A DNA stretch of 64,000 nucleotides from JADJWR01 sp964509545 (GTDB lineage Bacteria > Pseudomonadota > Gammaproteobacteria > Burkholderiales > Burkholderiaceae_F). Each line of letters begins with the position of its first letter. The first letter of the stretch is position 1. The position numbers and the translations under genes were made by a program. Below, in pieces: positions 27,122-36,203 of the stretch. The notes beneath the pieces were generated by a model. The model did not search any database and had not been told where the DNA came from. It saw only the letters and a list, made by a program, of their open reading frames with translations. Location of the stretch: NCBI GenBank assembly GCA_964509545.1, contig CAZDXQ010000007.1:56304-120303 (forward strand). The letters run 5' to 3'.

Positions 27122-27204
27122 CTGCTCGTCCTCCCGTTGTCGGTCTGCCGGCTGCGCGGCCATTCGCGGTCTTGCCGACGATCATACCGAGCGCGGCGCG
27201 GCGC

Positions 27205-28425
27205 TCAGAACACCGCCGAATCGGCCGCGGCGATGCCACTGCGGCGCGCTCGCAACGGCACTTCCCGCATGCCCAGAGCAAACAGGAACCAAACCGCCAT
27301 CGCCAGCGCCGCGAACATAAACACGCTGCCGCCGCCGAAGTGCTGCGCCAGCCAGCCGCCGATGCCGGCGCCCGCCGCCAGACCGATCGCCTGCGTCGTG
27401 TTGTAGATGCCGAGGGCCAGTCCGCGTGCCGAGCGCGGTGCCAGGCGTGAGGCCAGCGAAGGGAAGCTGGCTTCGAGAATGTTGAAGGCGACGAAGAACA
27501 TGAGCAGCCAGAACGCGAGCGCCGGCACCGTCGGCGCCAGCCAGCGGAAACCCGCCTGCACCAGCACCATCAGCGCGGCAGCGGCCAGCAGCAGCGCGCG
27601 CATCCGGCCGCGCCGCTCGGCGATCATGATGGGCGGCATCATCAGCAGGAAGGAGGCGAGAACTGCCGGCAGGTAGACCTTCCAGTGCTGCGGCAGCGGC
27701 AGGCCGAGTTGCACCAGCAGCACCGGCACAACGACGAACATTGCCATCTGCACCGCGTGCAGCGTGAAGATGCCGAAATTCAGGCGCAGCAGCTCGCGGT
27801 CGAAAACCACCTCGCGCCAGTGCGCCGCGTCCTCGTGCTCGATCGCCGGCGGCGCGGGCGGCACGACCCAAAGCACGACGGCGATGCCGGCCAGCGCCAG
27901 CGCTCCGGTCATCGCGAACAGCCCGCCCATGCCGATGGCCGCATGCAGCACCGGCGCGGCGATCAGCGAAACGGCAAACGTCAGGCCGATGGAGGCGCCG
28001 ACCATGGCCATCGCCTTGGTCCGGTGCTGTTCGCGCGTGCTGTCGGCGATGAATGCCGTCACGGCAGCGGAAATCGCCCCGGCACCCTGCAGCGCGCGGC
28101 CGATGATCACCCAGGTCATGTCGGCAGCCGCCGCGGCGATGAAGCTGCCAGCCGCGAACACCGCCAGCCCGGCAACGATCACCTGCTTGCGGCCCCAGCG
28201 GTCGCTGGCGGCCCCCAACGGGATCTGCAGCAGGCCCTGGGTCAGCCCGTAGATGCCCAGCGCAACGCCGACCAGCACCGTGTTGTCGCCTCCCGGCATG
28301 CCGCGCGCGTGCACGGCGAACACGGGCAGGATCAGGAACAGCCCGAGCATGCGCAGCGCAAAGATCGACGCCAGCGACACGCTGGCGCGGATCTCGCGTA
28401 CGGACATCCGGTCGGGGGCGTTCAT
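27205..28425 (-). CDS. MFS transporter, YajR-like (12 TM)
   Basis: 406 residues with about 12 hydrophobic helices and the MFS motif A between TM2 and TM3 (GAASDRWGRKQVI). It resembles the drug/proton antiporter branch (YajR-like) but lacks the C-terminal soluble domain of E. coli YajR. It is an inner-membrane secondary transporter; the substrate cannot be told from sequence. It is divergent from uvrA and followed by ssb on the same strand. Confidence 0.9.
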   Translation of the reverse strand: MNAPDRMSVREIRASVSLASIFALRMLGLFLILPVFAVHARGMPGGDNTVLVGVALGIYGLTQGLLQIPLGAASDRWGRKQVIVAGLAVFAAGSFIAAAAADMTWVIIGRALQGAGAISAAVTAFIADSTREQHRTKAMAMVGASIGLTFAVSLIAAPVLHAAIGMGGLFAMTGALALAGIAVVLWVVPPAPPAIEHEDAAHWREVVFDRELLRLNFGIFTLHAVQMAMFVVVPVLLVQLGLPLPQHWKVYLPAVLASFLLMMPPIMIAERRGRMRALLLAAAALMVLVQAGFRWLAPTVPALAFWLLMFFVAFNILEASFPSLASRLAPRSARGLALGIYNTTQAIGLAAGAGIGGWLAQHFGGGSVFMFAALAMAVWFLFALGMREVPLRARRSGIAAADSAVF

Positions 28426-28463
28426 CAGGAACTGCAGGCAGCGGCGGTGCGCCGGGCACCGGA

Positions 28464-28481
28464 CGGCGCCGCGCGGCGCCG
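28464..28481. repeat. 18-bp perfect palindrome between the MFS gene and uvrA
   Basis: CGGCGCCGCGCGGCGCCG is identical to its reverse complement. It lies in the divergent gap, 38 bases upstream of the MFS start and about 90 bases upstream of the uvrA start. It could be an operator for a dimeric repressor or fold as a hairpin in a leader RNA; the high GC of the genome raises the chance of coincidence. Confidence 0.5.
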
Positions 28482-28482
28482 A

Positions 28483-28513
28483 TTGGCATGCGGCCGATCC
28501 GCGTGGCTATAGT
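28483..28513 (+). promoter_or_regulatory. Possible sigma-70 promoter for uvrA
   Basis: TTGGCA at 28483-28488 and TATAGT at 28508-28513 with a 19-base spacer, a little longer than ideal. The -10 is the most AT-rich hexamer of the gap and lies 54 bases before the uvrA ATG. No LexA box could be recognised. Confidence 0.45.
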
Positions 28514-28567
28514 AACAAGTTGACCTTCACGCGCCGCACGCCGGTCGGCGAGAGAGTGACAACCACG

Positions 28568-31420
28568 ATGGACTGCCTGCGCATACGTGGCGCCCGCACC
28601 CACAACCTGAAGAACATCGACCTCGACCTGCCGCGCAATCGCCTGGTCGTGATCACCGGCCTGTCGGGATCGGGCAAGAGTTCTCTCGCCTTCGACACGC
28701 TGTACGCCGAAGGCCAGCGTCGCTATGTCGAGTCGCTTTCGGCCTACGCGCGCCAGTTCCTGCAGCTGATGGAGAAACCCGACGTCGACCTGATCGAAGG
28801 CCTCAGTCCGGCGATCGCCATCGAGCAGAAGGCCGGAGTCCACAATCCCCGATCCACGGTCGGCACCGTCACCGAAATCCACGACTATCTGCGCCTGCTC
28901 TTTGCCCGCGTCGGCCAGCCACACTGCCCCGACCATCCGCGGCAGCCGCTGGCGGCGGCGAGCGTGGCGCAGATGGTCGACGCGGCACTGGCGCTGCCGG
29001 CCGACACCCGCGTGATCGTGCTGGCGCCCGTGGTGCGCGAACGCAAGGGCGAGTTCGCCGAGCTGGTCGCCGACCTGCAGGCACAGGGCTTCGTGCGGCT
29101 GCGCGTCGATGGTGCGATCGTCGACGCGCAGGACCTGCCGAAGCTGGCGCGCAACGAGAAGCATTCGATCGACGTCGTCGTCGACCGGCTGAAGGTGCGG
29201 CCGGAGGCGCGTCAGCGCTTGGCCGAATCGTTCGAGACCGCGCTGCGGGTCGCCGATGGCCGCGCGCTGCTGCTCGACACCGACAACGGCAACGAACAGC
29301 TGTACTCCAGCCGCTACGCCTGCCCGGTGTGCTCCTACGCCGCGCCCGATCTCGAACCGCGCCTGTTCTCGTTCAACAGTCCGAGCGGCGCCTGCCCGGA
29401 CTGCGACGGACTGGGCCGCGTCGACTTCTTCGACGAGGCCCGCGTCGTCGAACACCCCGAGCTGTCGCTCGCCGCCGGCGCGATTGCGGGCTGGGACCGC
29501 CGCAACAGCCACTACTTCAGCCTGCTTTCCTCGCTTGCTCGACACGCGGGCGTTGACATCGATCTGCCGTTCTCCGAACTGCCGGCGGCGTTCCGGCAGC
29601 AGGTCCTATACGGCACCGGCGATCAGGCGATCCCCTTCACCTACGGCAGCGAAGGCGGGCGCAGGATCACCCGACGCCACCCCTTCGAGGGTGTGCTGCC
29701 CAACCTGCAGCGGCGCTGGCGAGAGACCGAGGCGCCGGCCGTGCGCGAGGCGCTGGGCCGGCTGCGAAGCGCGCACGCCTGCCCAGCCTGCGCTGGAACC
29801 CGCCTGCGCCGCGAGGCGCGCTTCGTGTTCGTCGGCGAGGACGGGCAGCGCCGCGCGATCTACGAAATCGAACGCGCGCCGCTGGCCGAGGCGCTTGCTT
29901 ACTTCGAGTCGTTGCGGCTCGAAGGCAGTCGCGGCGAAGTTGCCTCGCGAATCGTGCGCGAGATCGCGGCCCGGCTGCGCTTCCTCAGCGATGTCGGCCT
30001 CACCTACCTGACACTGGATCGCGCCGCCGACACGCTGTCCGGCGGCGAATCGCAGCGCATTCGCCTGGCTTCGCAGATCGGCTCGGGCCTGACCGGCGTG
30101 ATGTACGTGCTCGACGAGCCGTCGATCGGCCTGCACCAGCGCGACAACGCCAGACTGATCGGGACGCTTAAACACCTGCGCGATCTCGGCAATACGGTGC
30201 TGGTCGTCGAGCATGACGAGGAGGCGATCCGCGCTGCCGATCACGTCGTCGACATGGGTCCCGGCGCCGGCGCGCATGGCGGTGAAGTCGTCGCCGCCGG
30301 GCCGCCGGCGGAAATCGAGCGCGCCCCCGCATCGCTGACCGGCGCCTATCTGTCGGGCCGCCGCCGCATCGACGTGCCGGCGGCGAGGGTGCCGCCGGGG
30401 CTGGGCTGGCTGCGGCTCGCCGGCGCGCGCGGCAACAACCTGAAGAACGTCGACCTCGAATTGCCGGTGGGCCTGTTCGTCTGTGTCACCGGCGTGTCCG
30501 GCTCGGGCAAGTCGACGCTGATCAACGACACGCTGGCGGCCGCGGTGGCGCGCAGCGTCAACGGCACCGGCGTCGAACCGGCGCCTTTCGCGTCGATCGA
30601 GGGCCTCGAGCATTTCGACAAGATCATCTGCGTCGACCAGAGCCCGATCGGCCGCACGCCGCGCAGCAACCCGGCCACCTACACCGGGCTGTTCACGCCG
30701 ATCCGCGAACTGTTCGCCGAGACGCCGATCGCGCGCGAGCGAGGCTATGAAGCCGGACGCTTCTCGTTCAACGTCAGGGGCGGGCGCTGCGAAGCCTGCC
30801 AGGGCGACGGCCTGATCAGGGTCGAGATGCATTTCCTGCCCGACGTCTATGTCCCCTGCGACACCTGCCACGGCCGCCGCTACAACCGCGAGACGCTCGA
30901 GGTGCTGTACAAGGGCAGGAACATCGCCGAAGTGCTCGACCTGACCGTCGACGACGCGGCGCAGTTCTTCGCCGCCGTGCCGGTTCTCGCCCGCAAGCTG
31001 GCGACGCTTTCCGATGTGGGACTGGGTTACCTACGCCTCGGCCAGAGCGCGGTCACACTGTCCGGCGGCGAGGCGCAGCGGGTCAAGCTGTCGCTGGAGC
31101 TGTCCAAGCGCGACACCGGCAGGACGCTGTACGTGCTCGACGAGCCCACGACCGGGCTGCATTTCCACGACGTGGCCCTGCTGCTCACGGTGCTGCACCA
31201 GTTGCGCAACGCGGGCAACACGGTGATCGTGATCGAACACAATCTCGACGTGATCAAGACCGCCGACTGGGTGATCGACCTCGGCCCGGAAGGCGGCGAT
31301 GCCGGCGGCCGCATCGTCGCCGCCGGCACGCCGGAGTCGCTCGCCGCGCATCCGGCCAGCCATACCGGCCGCCACCTCACCGCGGTGCTGGCGCGTCCCG
31401 GCGAACGACGCGCCGCATAG
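28568..31420 (+). CDS. uvrA: Excinuclease ABC subunit A
   Basis: 950 residues from the ATG at 28568 (a GTG four codons earlier is possible); this matches normal UvrA length. Two ABC ATPase modules are present: Walker A GLSGSGKSSL and GVSGSGKSTL, and signatures LSGGESQRI and LSGGEAQRV. Zinc-binding Cys pairs are seen in CPVC...CPDC (about 255-283) and CEAC...CDTC (about 740-770). UvrA dimers scan DNA for bulky damage and load UvrB in nucleotide excision repair. The frame upstream of the start overlaps the divergent MFS gene and is not UvrA-like. Confidence 0.98.
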   Translation: MDCLRIRGARTHNLKNIDLDLPRNRLVVITGLSGSGKSSLAFDTLYAEGQRRYVESLSAYARQFLQLMEKPDVDLIEGLSPAIAIEQKAGVHNPRSTVGTVTEIHDYLRLLFARVGQPHCPDHPRQPLAAASVAQMVDAALALPADTRVIVLAPVVRERKGEFAELVADLQAQGFVRLRVDGAIVDAQDLPKLARNEKHSIDVVVDRLKVRPEARQRLAESFETALRVADGRALLLDTDNGNEQLYSSRYACPVCSYAAPDLEPRLFSFNSPSGACPDCDGLGRVDFFDEARVVEHPELSLAAGAIAGWDRRNSHYFSLLSSLARHAGVDIDLPFSELPAAFRQQVLYGTGDQAIPFTYGSEGGRRITRRHPFEGVLPNLQRRWRETEAPAVREALGRLRSAHACPACAGTRLRREARFVFVGEDGQRRAIYEIERAPLAEALAYFESLRLEGSRGEVASRIVREIAARLRFLSDVGLTYLTLDRAADTLSGGESQRIRLASQIGSGLTGVMYVLDEPSIGLHQRDNARLIGTLKHLRDLGNTVLVVEHDEEAIRAADHVVDMGPGAGAHGGEVVAAGPPAEIERAPASLTGAYLSGRRRIDVPAARVPPGLGWLRLAGARGNNLKNVDLELPVGLFVCVTGVSGSGKSTLINDTLAAAVARSVNGTGVEPAPFASIEGLEHFDKIICVDQSPIGRTPRSNPATYTGLFTPIRELFAETPIARERGYEAGRFSFNVRGGRCEACQGDGLIRVEMHFLPDVYVPCDTCHGRRYNRETLEVLYKGRNIAEVLDLTVDDAAQFFAAVPVLARKLATLSDVGLGYLRLGQSAVTLSGGEAQRVKLSLELSKRDTGRTLYVLDEPTTGLHFHDVALLLTVLHQLRNAGNTVIVIEHNLDVIKTADWVIDLGPEGGDAGGRIVAAGTPESLAAHPASHTGRHLTAVLARPGERRAA

Positions 31421-31441
31421 CCGGTTCGCCGTTTGGAGAGA

Positions 31442-32020
31442 TCAGCGGACGACCAGGCGCGCCAGCACTTCGCCGGCGTTCGCGGTGCCGGCTTGCACGA
31501 GCAGCGCCTCGCCCATCGCCACGGACTCGCCGGTCAACGCGGCGATGTTGACCATGTGTGTGACCAGCACCGCCCGCCGCGGCGCGGATAGCCGCGCCAG
31601 GTAGGCGCGCAGCTCGGCGGTCTGCGGCTGCCGCCTGCTGCCGTCGCCGAAGAAGGAGTTCAGTGGTTCGAAAACGCGCACGTCGTTGTTCGGGAAAGCC
31701 AGCTTCGCCGTGTCGATGCAGCGGCACCAGCCGCTGGACAGCACCTCGTCGACGCGGATGCCGCGGCGGGCAAAACCGGCGCCGAAGCGCTGCGCCTCGG
31801 CGCGGCCGGCCGCGGACAGATTGCGCTGCGTCGAGCAATCGTCGAGGCGCAAGCCGGGCGGATCGCCGACGCCGGGGACCGTCTGCGCATGACGCAGCAG
31901 CACGGCGCAGTGGCTGTCGGCCAGCAGTCGCCAGGCCGCTTCGCCGTCCGCGGCCGAGCTGCGTCCCGAAAGTAGCAACAGCGGGACCGCGCGCAACAGG
32001 CTGCGCCGCCGACCGTTCAT
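31442..32020 (-). CDS. Exported histidine phosphatase family protein
   Basis: 192 residues. It starts with a signal-like segment (RRRSLLRAVPLLLLSGRSSAAD), so it is probably periplasmic. The phosphoglycerate mutase-type fold is shown by the nucleophile motif LLRHAQTVPG (short of the full RHG), a second basic motif SSGWCRCIDTA and the C-terminal VLVTHMVNIAALTG, giving the two catalytic His. The substrate is unknown. Its start overlaps the stop of the antiporter gene by 4 bases, so the two are translationally coupled. It converges with uvrA. Confidence 0.85.
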   Translation of the reverse strand: MNGRRRSLLRAVPLLLLSGRSSAADGEAAWRLLADSHCAVLLRHAQTVPGVGDPPGLRLDDCSTQRNLSAAGRAEAQRFGAGFARRGIRVDEVLSSGWCRCIDTAKLAFPNNDVRVFEPLNSFFGDGSRRQPQTAELRAYLARLSAPRRAVLVTHMVNIAALTGESVAMGEALLVQAGTANAGEVLARLVVR

Positions 32021-33990
32021 TTCTCGCTCAGGCGCACTTCGGCCAGTTCCAGGGCTTCGTGGGGCCCGCGCAGCACCAGGACGTCGCCGGCCTGCAGCAC
32101 CAGTTCGGGGGCGGGGTCGTCGCCGCGGATGCCGCGCCGACGCACCGCCGTCACCTCCGCGCCGAGTGCGGCGAGTCCCAGTTCGGCCAGTGAACGGCCG
32201 ACGGCCGCAGCGCCGTCCTCGACCGCCACCGAATGCAGGCGCTCGTGGGCCTCGTCGTCGAAGTCGACGCGATCGTCGGCGCCGTGGAAGTAGCCGCGCA
32301 TGAAGCGATAGCGCGAGTCGCGCGCCTTCTGCACGCGCCGCACGACGCGCGACAGCGGCACGCCGAGCAGGACCAGAGCGTGCGAACCGAGCATCAGGCT
32401 GCCCTCGAAGACCTCCGGCACCACTTCCGTCGCGCCGGCTTTCAGCAGCCGGTCCAGATCACCGTCGTCCTGCGTGCGCACGATGACCGGCAGCTTCGGG
32501 TTCAGCTCATGGGCAAAATGCAGCACCTTCAGCGCCGAGCGCGCATCGTTGTAGCTGACGACCAGCGCCGAGGCCCGCGACAGCCCGGCGGCGATCAGCG
32601 TCTCGCGCCTTGCGGCGTCGCCGTAGACGACCGAATCGCCTGCGGCCGCGGCCTCGCGCACGCGGTCCGGGTCGAGATCGAGGGCGACGTAACCGATCCC
32701 TTCGTCGGCGAGCATGCGCGCCAGGTGCTGGCCGCTGCGGCCGTAGCCGGCGATGATCACGTGCCGCTCGATCGCCATCGAGCGGGCGGCGATCTTGTGC
32801 AGTTCGAGCGCCCGCTGCATCCACTCGGCGGCAACGAAGCGCATGGCGATGCGGTCGCTGTACTGGACCATGAACGGCGCCAGCAGCATCGACAGCAGCA
32901 TCGCCGCCAGCACCACCTGGCGCAGCGTCGGGTCGAGCAGCGGCGCGCCCTGCGCCAGCAGCACGAAGCCAAATTCGCCGGCCGTGGCCAGTCCGAGGCC
33001 GGTGCGGATCGCGGTGCCTGCCGATGCGCCAAACAGCCTGGCCAGGGCGACGATCAGCATGATCTTGAACGCCATCGGTGCCAGCAGGGCAAGCATCACC
33101 CAGCCGAACTGCCCGACGACGACATTCAGGTCGAGCAGCATGCCGATGGTGATGAAGAACAGCCCGAGCAGGACATCGCGGAACGGCTTGATGTCCTCCT
33201 CGACCTGGTGCCGGTATTCGGTCTCGGCGATCAACATGCCGGCGACGAAGCTGCCCAGTGCGAGCGACAGCCCGGCATGCTCGGTGAGCCAGGCCAGGCC
33301 GAGCGCGATCAGCAGCACGTTGAGCACGAACAGTTCGTGCGCGCGCCGCTTCGCCACCAGATGCAGCCAGCGGCGTACGATCCAGCGACCGCCCGCCAGC
33401 AGCAGGGTAAGCAGAACGACGGCCTTGAGCGTGGCCCAGCCGAGCGACTCGGCCAGGTCATCGGCGTGGGCGACGAGCGCAGGGATCACCACCAGCAGCG
33501 GCACGACGGCCAGGTCCTGGAACAGCAGCACGCCGACCATGCGCCGTCCATGCTCCGTTTCCAGTTCGAGCCGGTCGGCGAGAAGTTTCATCAGGATTGC
33601 CGTCGACGACATCGCCAGCGTCGCCCCGAGCAGGAACGCCGCCGGCATCGGCAGGGCAACAAAGAAGCCGGCGATCCGGCCGGCGGCCACCACCAATACG
33701 ATGGTCAGCAGGACCTGCGCCATGCCGAGGCCGAATACCAGCGTGCGCATGCTCTTCAGCTTGGGCAGCGAGAATTCCAGCCCGATCGAAAACATCAGGA
33801 AGACAACGCCGAACTCGGCCAGGTAGCGCGTTTCCCTCGAGTCCGGAACGAGGCCAAGGGCATGAGGACCGATCAGGATGCCGACCGCCAGGTAGCCGAG
33901 CATCGGCGGCAGGTTCAGCAGGCGGAACGCGACCACGCCGATCACGGCGGCGGCCAGAAGCAGCAGCGTCAGTTCGAGCGCGGTGGGCAT
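32017..33990 (-). CDS. CPA2 family cation:proton antiporter with TrkA-N and TrkA-C domains (KefB/YbaL-like)
   Basis: 657 residues from the ATG at 33990; a TTG 11 codons upstream is possible. The first ~380 residues form about 12-13 membrane helices of the Na+/H+ exchanger fold (LGYLAVGILIGPHALGLV; GATLAMSSTAILMKLL). Then come a Rossmann TrkA-N domain (about 400-520; HVIIAGYGRSGQHLARML) and a TrkA-C domain at the end (about 570-655). This architecture matches KefB/KefC/YbaL K+ efflux systems in the inner membrane, gated by nucleotide or glutathione-type ligands. It is divergent from kdsD. Confidence 0.92.
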   Translation of the reverse strand: MPTALELTLLLLAAAVIGVVAFRLLNLPPMLGYLAVGILIGPHALGLVPDSRETRYLAEFGVVFLMFSIGLEFSLPKLKSMRTLVFGLGMAQVLLTIVLVVAAGRIAGFFVALPMPAAFLLGATLAMSSTAILMKLLADRLELETEHGRRMVGVLLFQDLAVVPLLVVIPALVAHADDLAESLGWATLKAVVLLTLLLAGGRWIVRRWLHLVAKRRAHELFVLNVLLIALGLAWLTEHAGLSLALGSFVAGMLIAETEYRHQVEEDIKPFRDVLLGLFFITIGMLLDLNVVVGQFGWVMLALLAPMAFKIMLIVALARLFGASAGTAIRTGLGLATAGEFGFVLLAQGAPLLDPTLRQVVLAAMLLSMLLAPFMVQYSDRIAMRFVAAEWMQRALELHKIAARSMAIERHVIIAGYGRSGQHLARMLADEGIGYVALDLDPDRVREAAAAGDSVVYGDAARRETLIAAGLSRASALVVSYNDARSALKVLHFAHELNPKLPVIVRTQDDGDLDRLLKAGATEVVPEVFEGSLMLGSHALVLLGVPLSRVVRRVQKARDSRYRFMRGYFHGADDRVDFDDEAHERLHSVAVEDGAAAVGRSLAELGLAALGAEVTAVRRRGIRGDDPAPELVLQAGDVLVLRGPHEALELAEVRLSEK

Positions 33991-34103
33991 CGAGGCGATG
34001 AGCGGACCGTCTGCGACGAGCAAGAGCCGTGCCAGCCGCAGGGCGCGAGAGTATCATCGCCCGCAGTCAGAACCTCCTCGGCCCTTCGAGTCATCCCGAG
34101 AAC

Positions 34104-35096
34104 ATGTCCCTGCCCGCGGCGTCAGCCTCGCCCGGCTCCGATGCGCTCGAACTGGCGCGAACGGTGCTCAGGATCGAGGCCCAGGCAGTTCAGGCGCTGG
34201 TCGATCGCGTCGATGACGCGTTTCTCCGAGCCGTCGATCTGTTGCTGAAGTGCCGCGGCAGGGTCGTCGTCAGCGGCGTGGGCAAGAGTGGCCACGTCGG
34301 CCGCAAGATCGCGGCGACGATGGCTTCGACCGGCACGCCGGCGATGTTCGTCCACGCCGCGGAAGCGGCGCACGGCGACCTCGGCATGATCACGCGCAGC
34401 GACGTGCTGGTGGCGCTGTCGTATTCCGGCGAGACCGCGGAGCTTCTGACCATCGTGCCGACGCTAAAACGCGAGGGCACGCCGCTGCTGGCGATGACCG
34501 GCAATGCCGGTTCCTCGCTGGCGCGGCACGCCGATGTGCACCTCGACGTCCGTGTCGACAAGGAGGCCTGCCCGCTGAATCTCGCGCCCACGTCGTCGAC
34601 GACGGCCATGCTGGCGCTCGGCGACGCGCTGGCGGTGGCCTGCCTCGATGCGCGCGGCTTCGGTCCGGCGGATTTTGCCCGCTCGCATCCCGGCGGCGCT
34701 CTCGGAAGGCGCCTGCTGACCAAAGTCGAGGACGTGATGGCTCGCGGCGATGCGATTCCGACCGTGCCGATGGGCGCCAGCGTCATGGAGGCGATCCGCG
34801 AGATCTCGCGCAAGCGGCTCGGCATGACCGCCGTGCTCGGCGACGACGGGCGGCTGGCCGGAATCTTCACCGACGGTGACCTGCGCCGGCTGCTGGAGCG
34901 CGGCACCAGCGTGCGCGATCTGCCGGTGGCTGAGGTGATGACGCGCGACCCGGTGACCATCGGGCCGGAAGCGCTGGCGGCGGAAGCAGCACAGGTGATC
35001 GAAGCGACGCTGAAGAACCAGCTGCTTGTGGTCAAGGACGGCCGTGTCGTCGGCGCACTGCACGCGCACGACCTGACCGCGGCGAGGGTGCTCTGA
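34104..35096 (+). CDS. kdsD: Arabinose-5-phosphate isomerase KdsD
   Basis: 330 residues from the ATG at 34104; codons upstream are not conserved in character. The SIS domain (about 30-180) has VVVSGVGKSGHVGRKIAAT and SYSGETAELL, and the C-terminus carries two CBS domains (about 205-325). It converts ribulose-5-phosphate to arabinose-5-phosphate, the first step of Kdo synthesis for LPS. Its stop overlaps the kdsC start as TGATG, and the order kdsD-kdsC-lptC-lptA-lptB confirms the role over paralogues such as GutQ. Confidence 0.96.
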   Translation: MSLPAASASPGSDALELARTVLRIEAQAVQALVDRVDDAFLRAVDLLLKCRGRVVVSGVGKSGHVGRKIAATMASTGTPAMFVHAAEAAHGDLGMITRSDVLVALSYSGETAELLTIVPTLKREGTPLLAMTGNAGSSLARHADVHLDVRVDKEACPLNLAPTSSTTAMLALGDALAVACLDARGFGPADFARSHPGGALGRRLLTKVEDVMARGDAIPTVPMGASVMEAIREISRKRLGMTAVLGDDGRLAGIFTDGDLRRLLERGTSVRDLPVAEVMTRDPVTIGPEALAAEAAQVIEATLKNQLLVVKDGRVVGALHAHDLTAARVL

Positions 35097-35629
35097 TGCA
35101 AGCAAAGCAGCGCGCTGCCGCCGTCCGCCTGCTCGTGCTCGACGTCGACGGCGTGCTTACCGACGGACGCCTGTACTTCGGCCCGGACGGCGAGGCGATC
35201 AAGGTCTTCGACGTTCGCGACGGCCACGGCATCAAGCTGCTGCGCGAGGCCGGCATCGAGGTGGCGATCCTGTCGGCGCGCAGTTCGAAGATCGTCGAGC
35301 GTCGCGCCCTTGAACTGGGCATCGAGAACGTCGTCCAGGGTGCGGCCGACAAGGCGGCGGCCTTCACGGCGCTGGCGCAGGCGCTGCGCGTGACGCCCGC
35401 GCAGTGTGCATACATCGGCGACGACTGGCCGGACCTGCCGGTGCTGGCACAGGTCGGGCTTGCGGCGACGGTCGCCGACGCCGCAGCCGAGGTCCGGCAG
35501 GCCGCGCACTGGACCAGCGCGGCCGCGGGGGGGCGCGGCGCGGTACGCGAGCTGGCCGAATTCATCCTGCGCGCCCAGGGGCGGTTCGAAAGCCTGCTGC
35601 AGCGGCACCAGCCTCGCGCCCATGCGTGA
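35096..35629 (+). CDS. kdsC: Kdo-8-phosphate phosphatase KdsC
   Basis: 177 residues, normal for this HAD-superfamily enzyme. Motif I is LVLDVDGVLTDG, motif II SARSS, motif III the Lys in ADKAAAF, and motif IV YIGDDWPDLPVL. It removes phosphate from Kdo-8-P in the cytoplasm and acts as a tetramer. It overlaps kdsD by one base and lptC by eight bases. Confidence 0.96.
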   Translation: MQAKQRAAAVRLLVLDVDGVLTDGRLYFGPDGEAIKVFDVRDGHGIKLLREAGIEVAILSARSSKIVERRALELGIENVVQGAADKAAAFTALAQALRVTPAQCAYIGDDWPDLPVLAQVGLAATVADAAAEVRQAAHWTSAAAGGRGAVRELAEFILRAQGRFESLLQRHQPRAHA

Positions 35630-36194
35630 CCGCCTGTCGATGCTCGTCGCCGCGCTGCTGCTGGCGGTCGTCACCGTGACCAGCTACTGGTACTCGCGCG
35701 AAATGCGCCGGCCGGTCCTGCGTACGCCGCCGACGCCGGGTGCGCCCGACTTCATCGTCGACAGCGTCGTGCTGACGCAGTTCGACGACAGCGGGCAGGC
35801 CCGCTACAAGCTGTTCGCCGAGCGGCTTTCCCATTTCAACGAGAACGACGATATCGAACTTGCCCAGCCGCGCCTGGTCGGCCTTCAGCCGAACCAGCCG
35901 CAGGTGCAGGCAACCGCTAAGCGTGCCCGCGTGACCAATGGCGGCGAGCGGGTGCTGATGGACGGCGAGGTGCTGCTGCAGCGGGCTGCCGATGCCGACG
36001 GGCCGGCGCTGCGTGTTCGCACCGAAAGGCTGACCGCCTATCCCGACGATGAACGCTTCGTCTCCGACGTGCCGACGCAGATCGAACGCGGCGACACGCG
36101 CCTTTCCGGGCGCGCGATGGAATACGACAACCTGCATCGCGTGCTGACGGTCAGCGGTGAGTTACGCGGCGAAATGGCGCCCGCCGTACGCTGA
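35622..36194 (+). CDS. lptC: LPS export protein LptC
   Basis: 190 residues from the ATG at 35622, which gives a short cytoplasmic tip, one membrane anchor (MLVAALLLAVVTVTSYW, about 6-23) and a periplasmic beta-jellyroll (DFIVDSVVLTQFDDSGQARY, SGRAMEYDNLHRVLTVSGELRG). It takes LPS from LptBFG and passes it to LptA. The start lies inside the end of kdsC (8-base overlap). Sequence conservation in this family is modest; the operon context makes the call secure. Confidence 0.93.
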   Translation: MRDRLSMLVAALLLAVVTVTSYWYSREMRRPVLRTPPTPGAPDFIVDSVVLTQFDDSGQARYKLFAERLSHFNENDDIELAQPRLVGLQPNQPQVQATAKRARVTNGGERVLMDGEVLLQRAADADGPALRVRTERLTAYPDDERFVSDVPTQIERGDTRLSGRAMEYDNLHRVLTVSGELRGEMAPAVR

Positions 36195-36203
36195 GGAGCA
36201 GGA

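Noticed and set aside
27182..29545. 787-residue minus-strand frame across the MFS gene and the start of uvrA
   Set aside because: It overlaps two well-supported genes in other frames and reads as low-complexity Ala/Arg/Gly.
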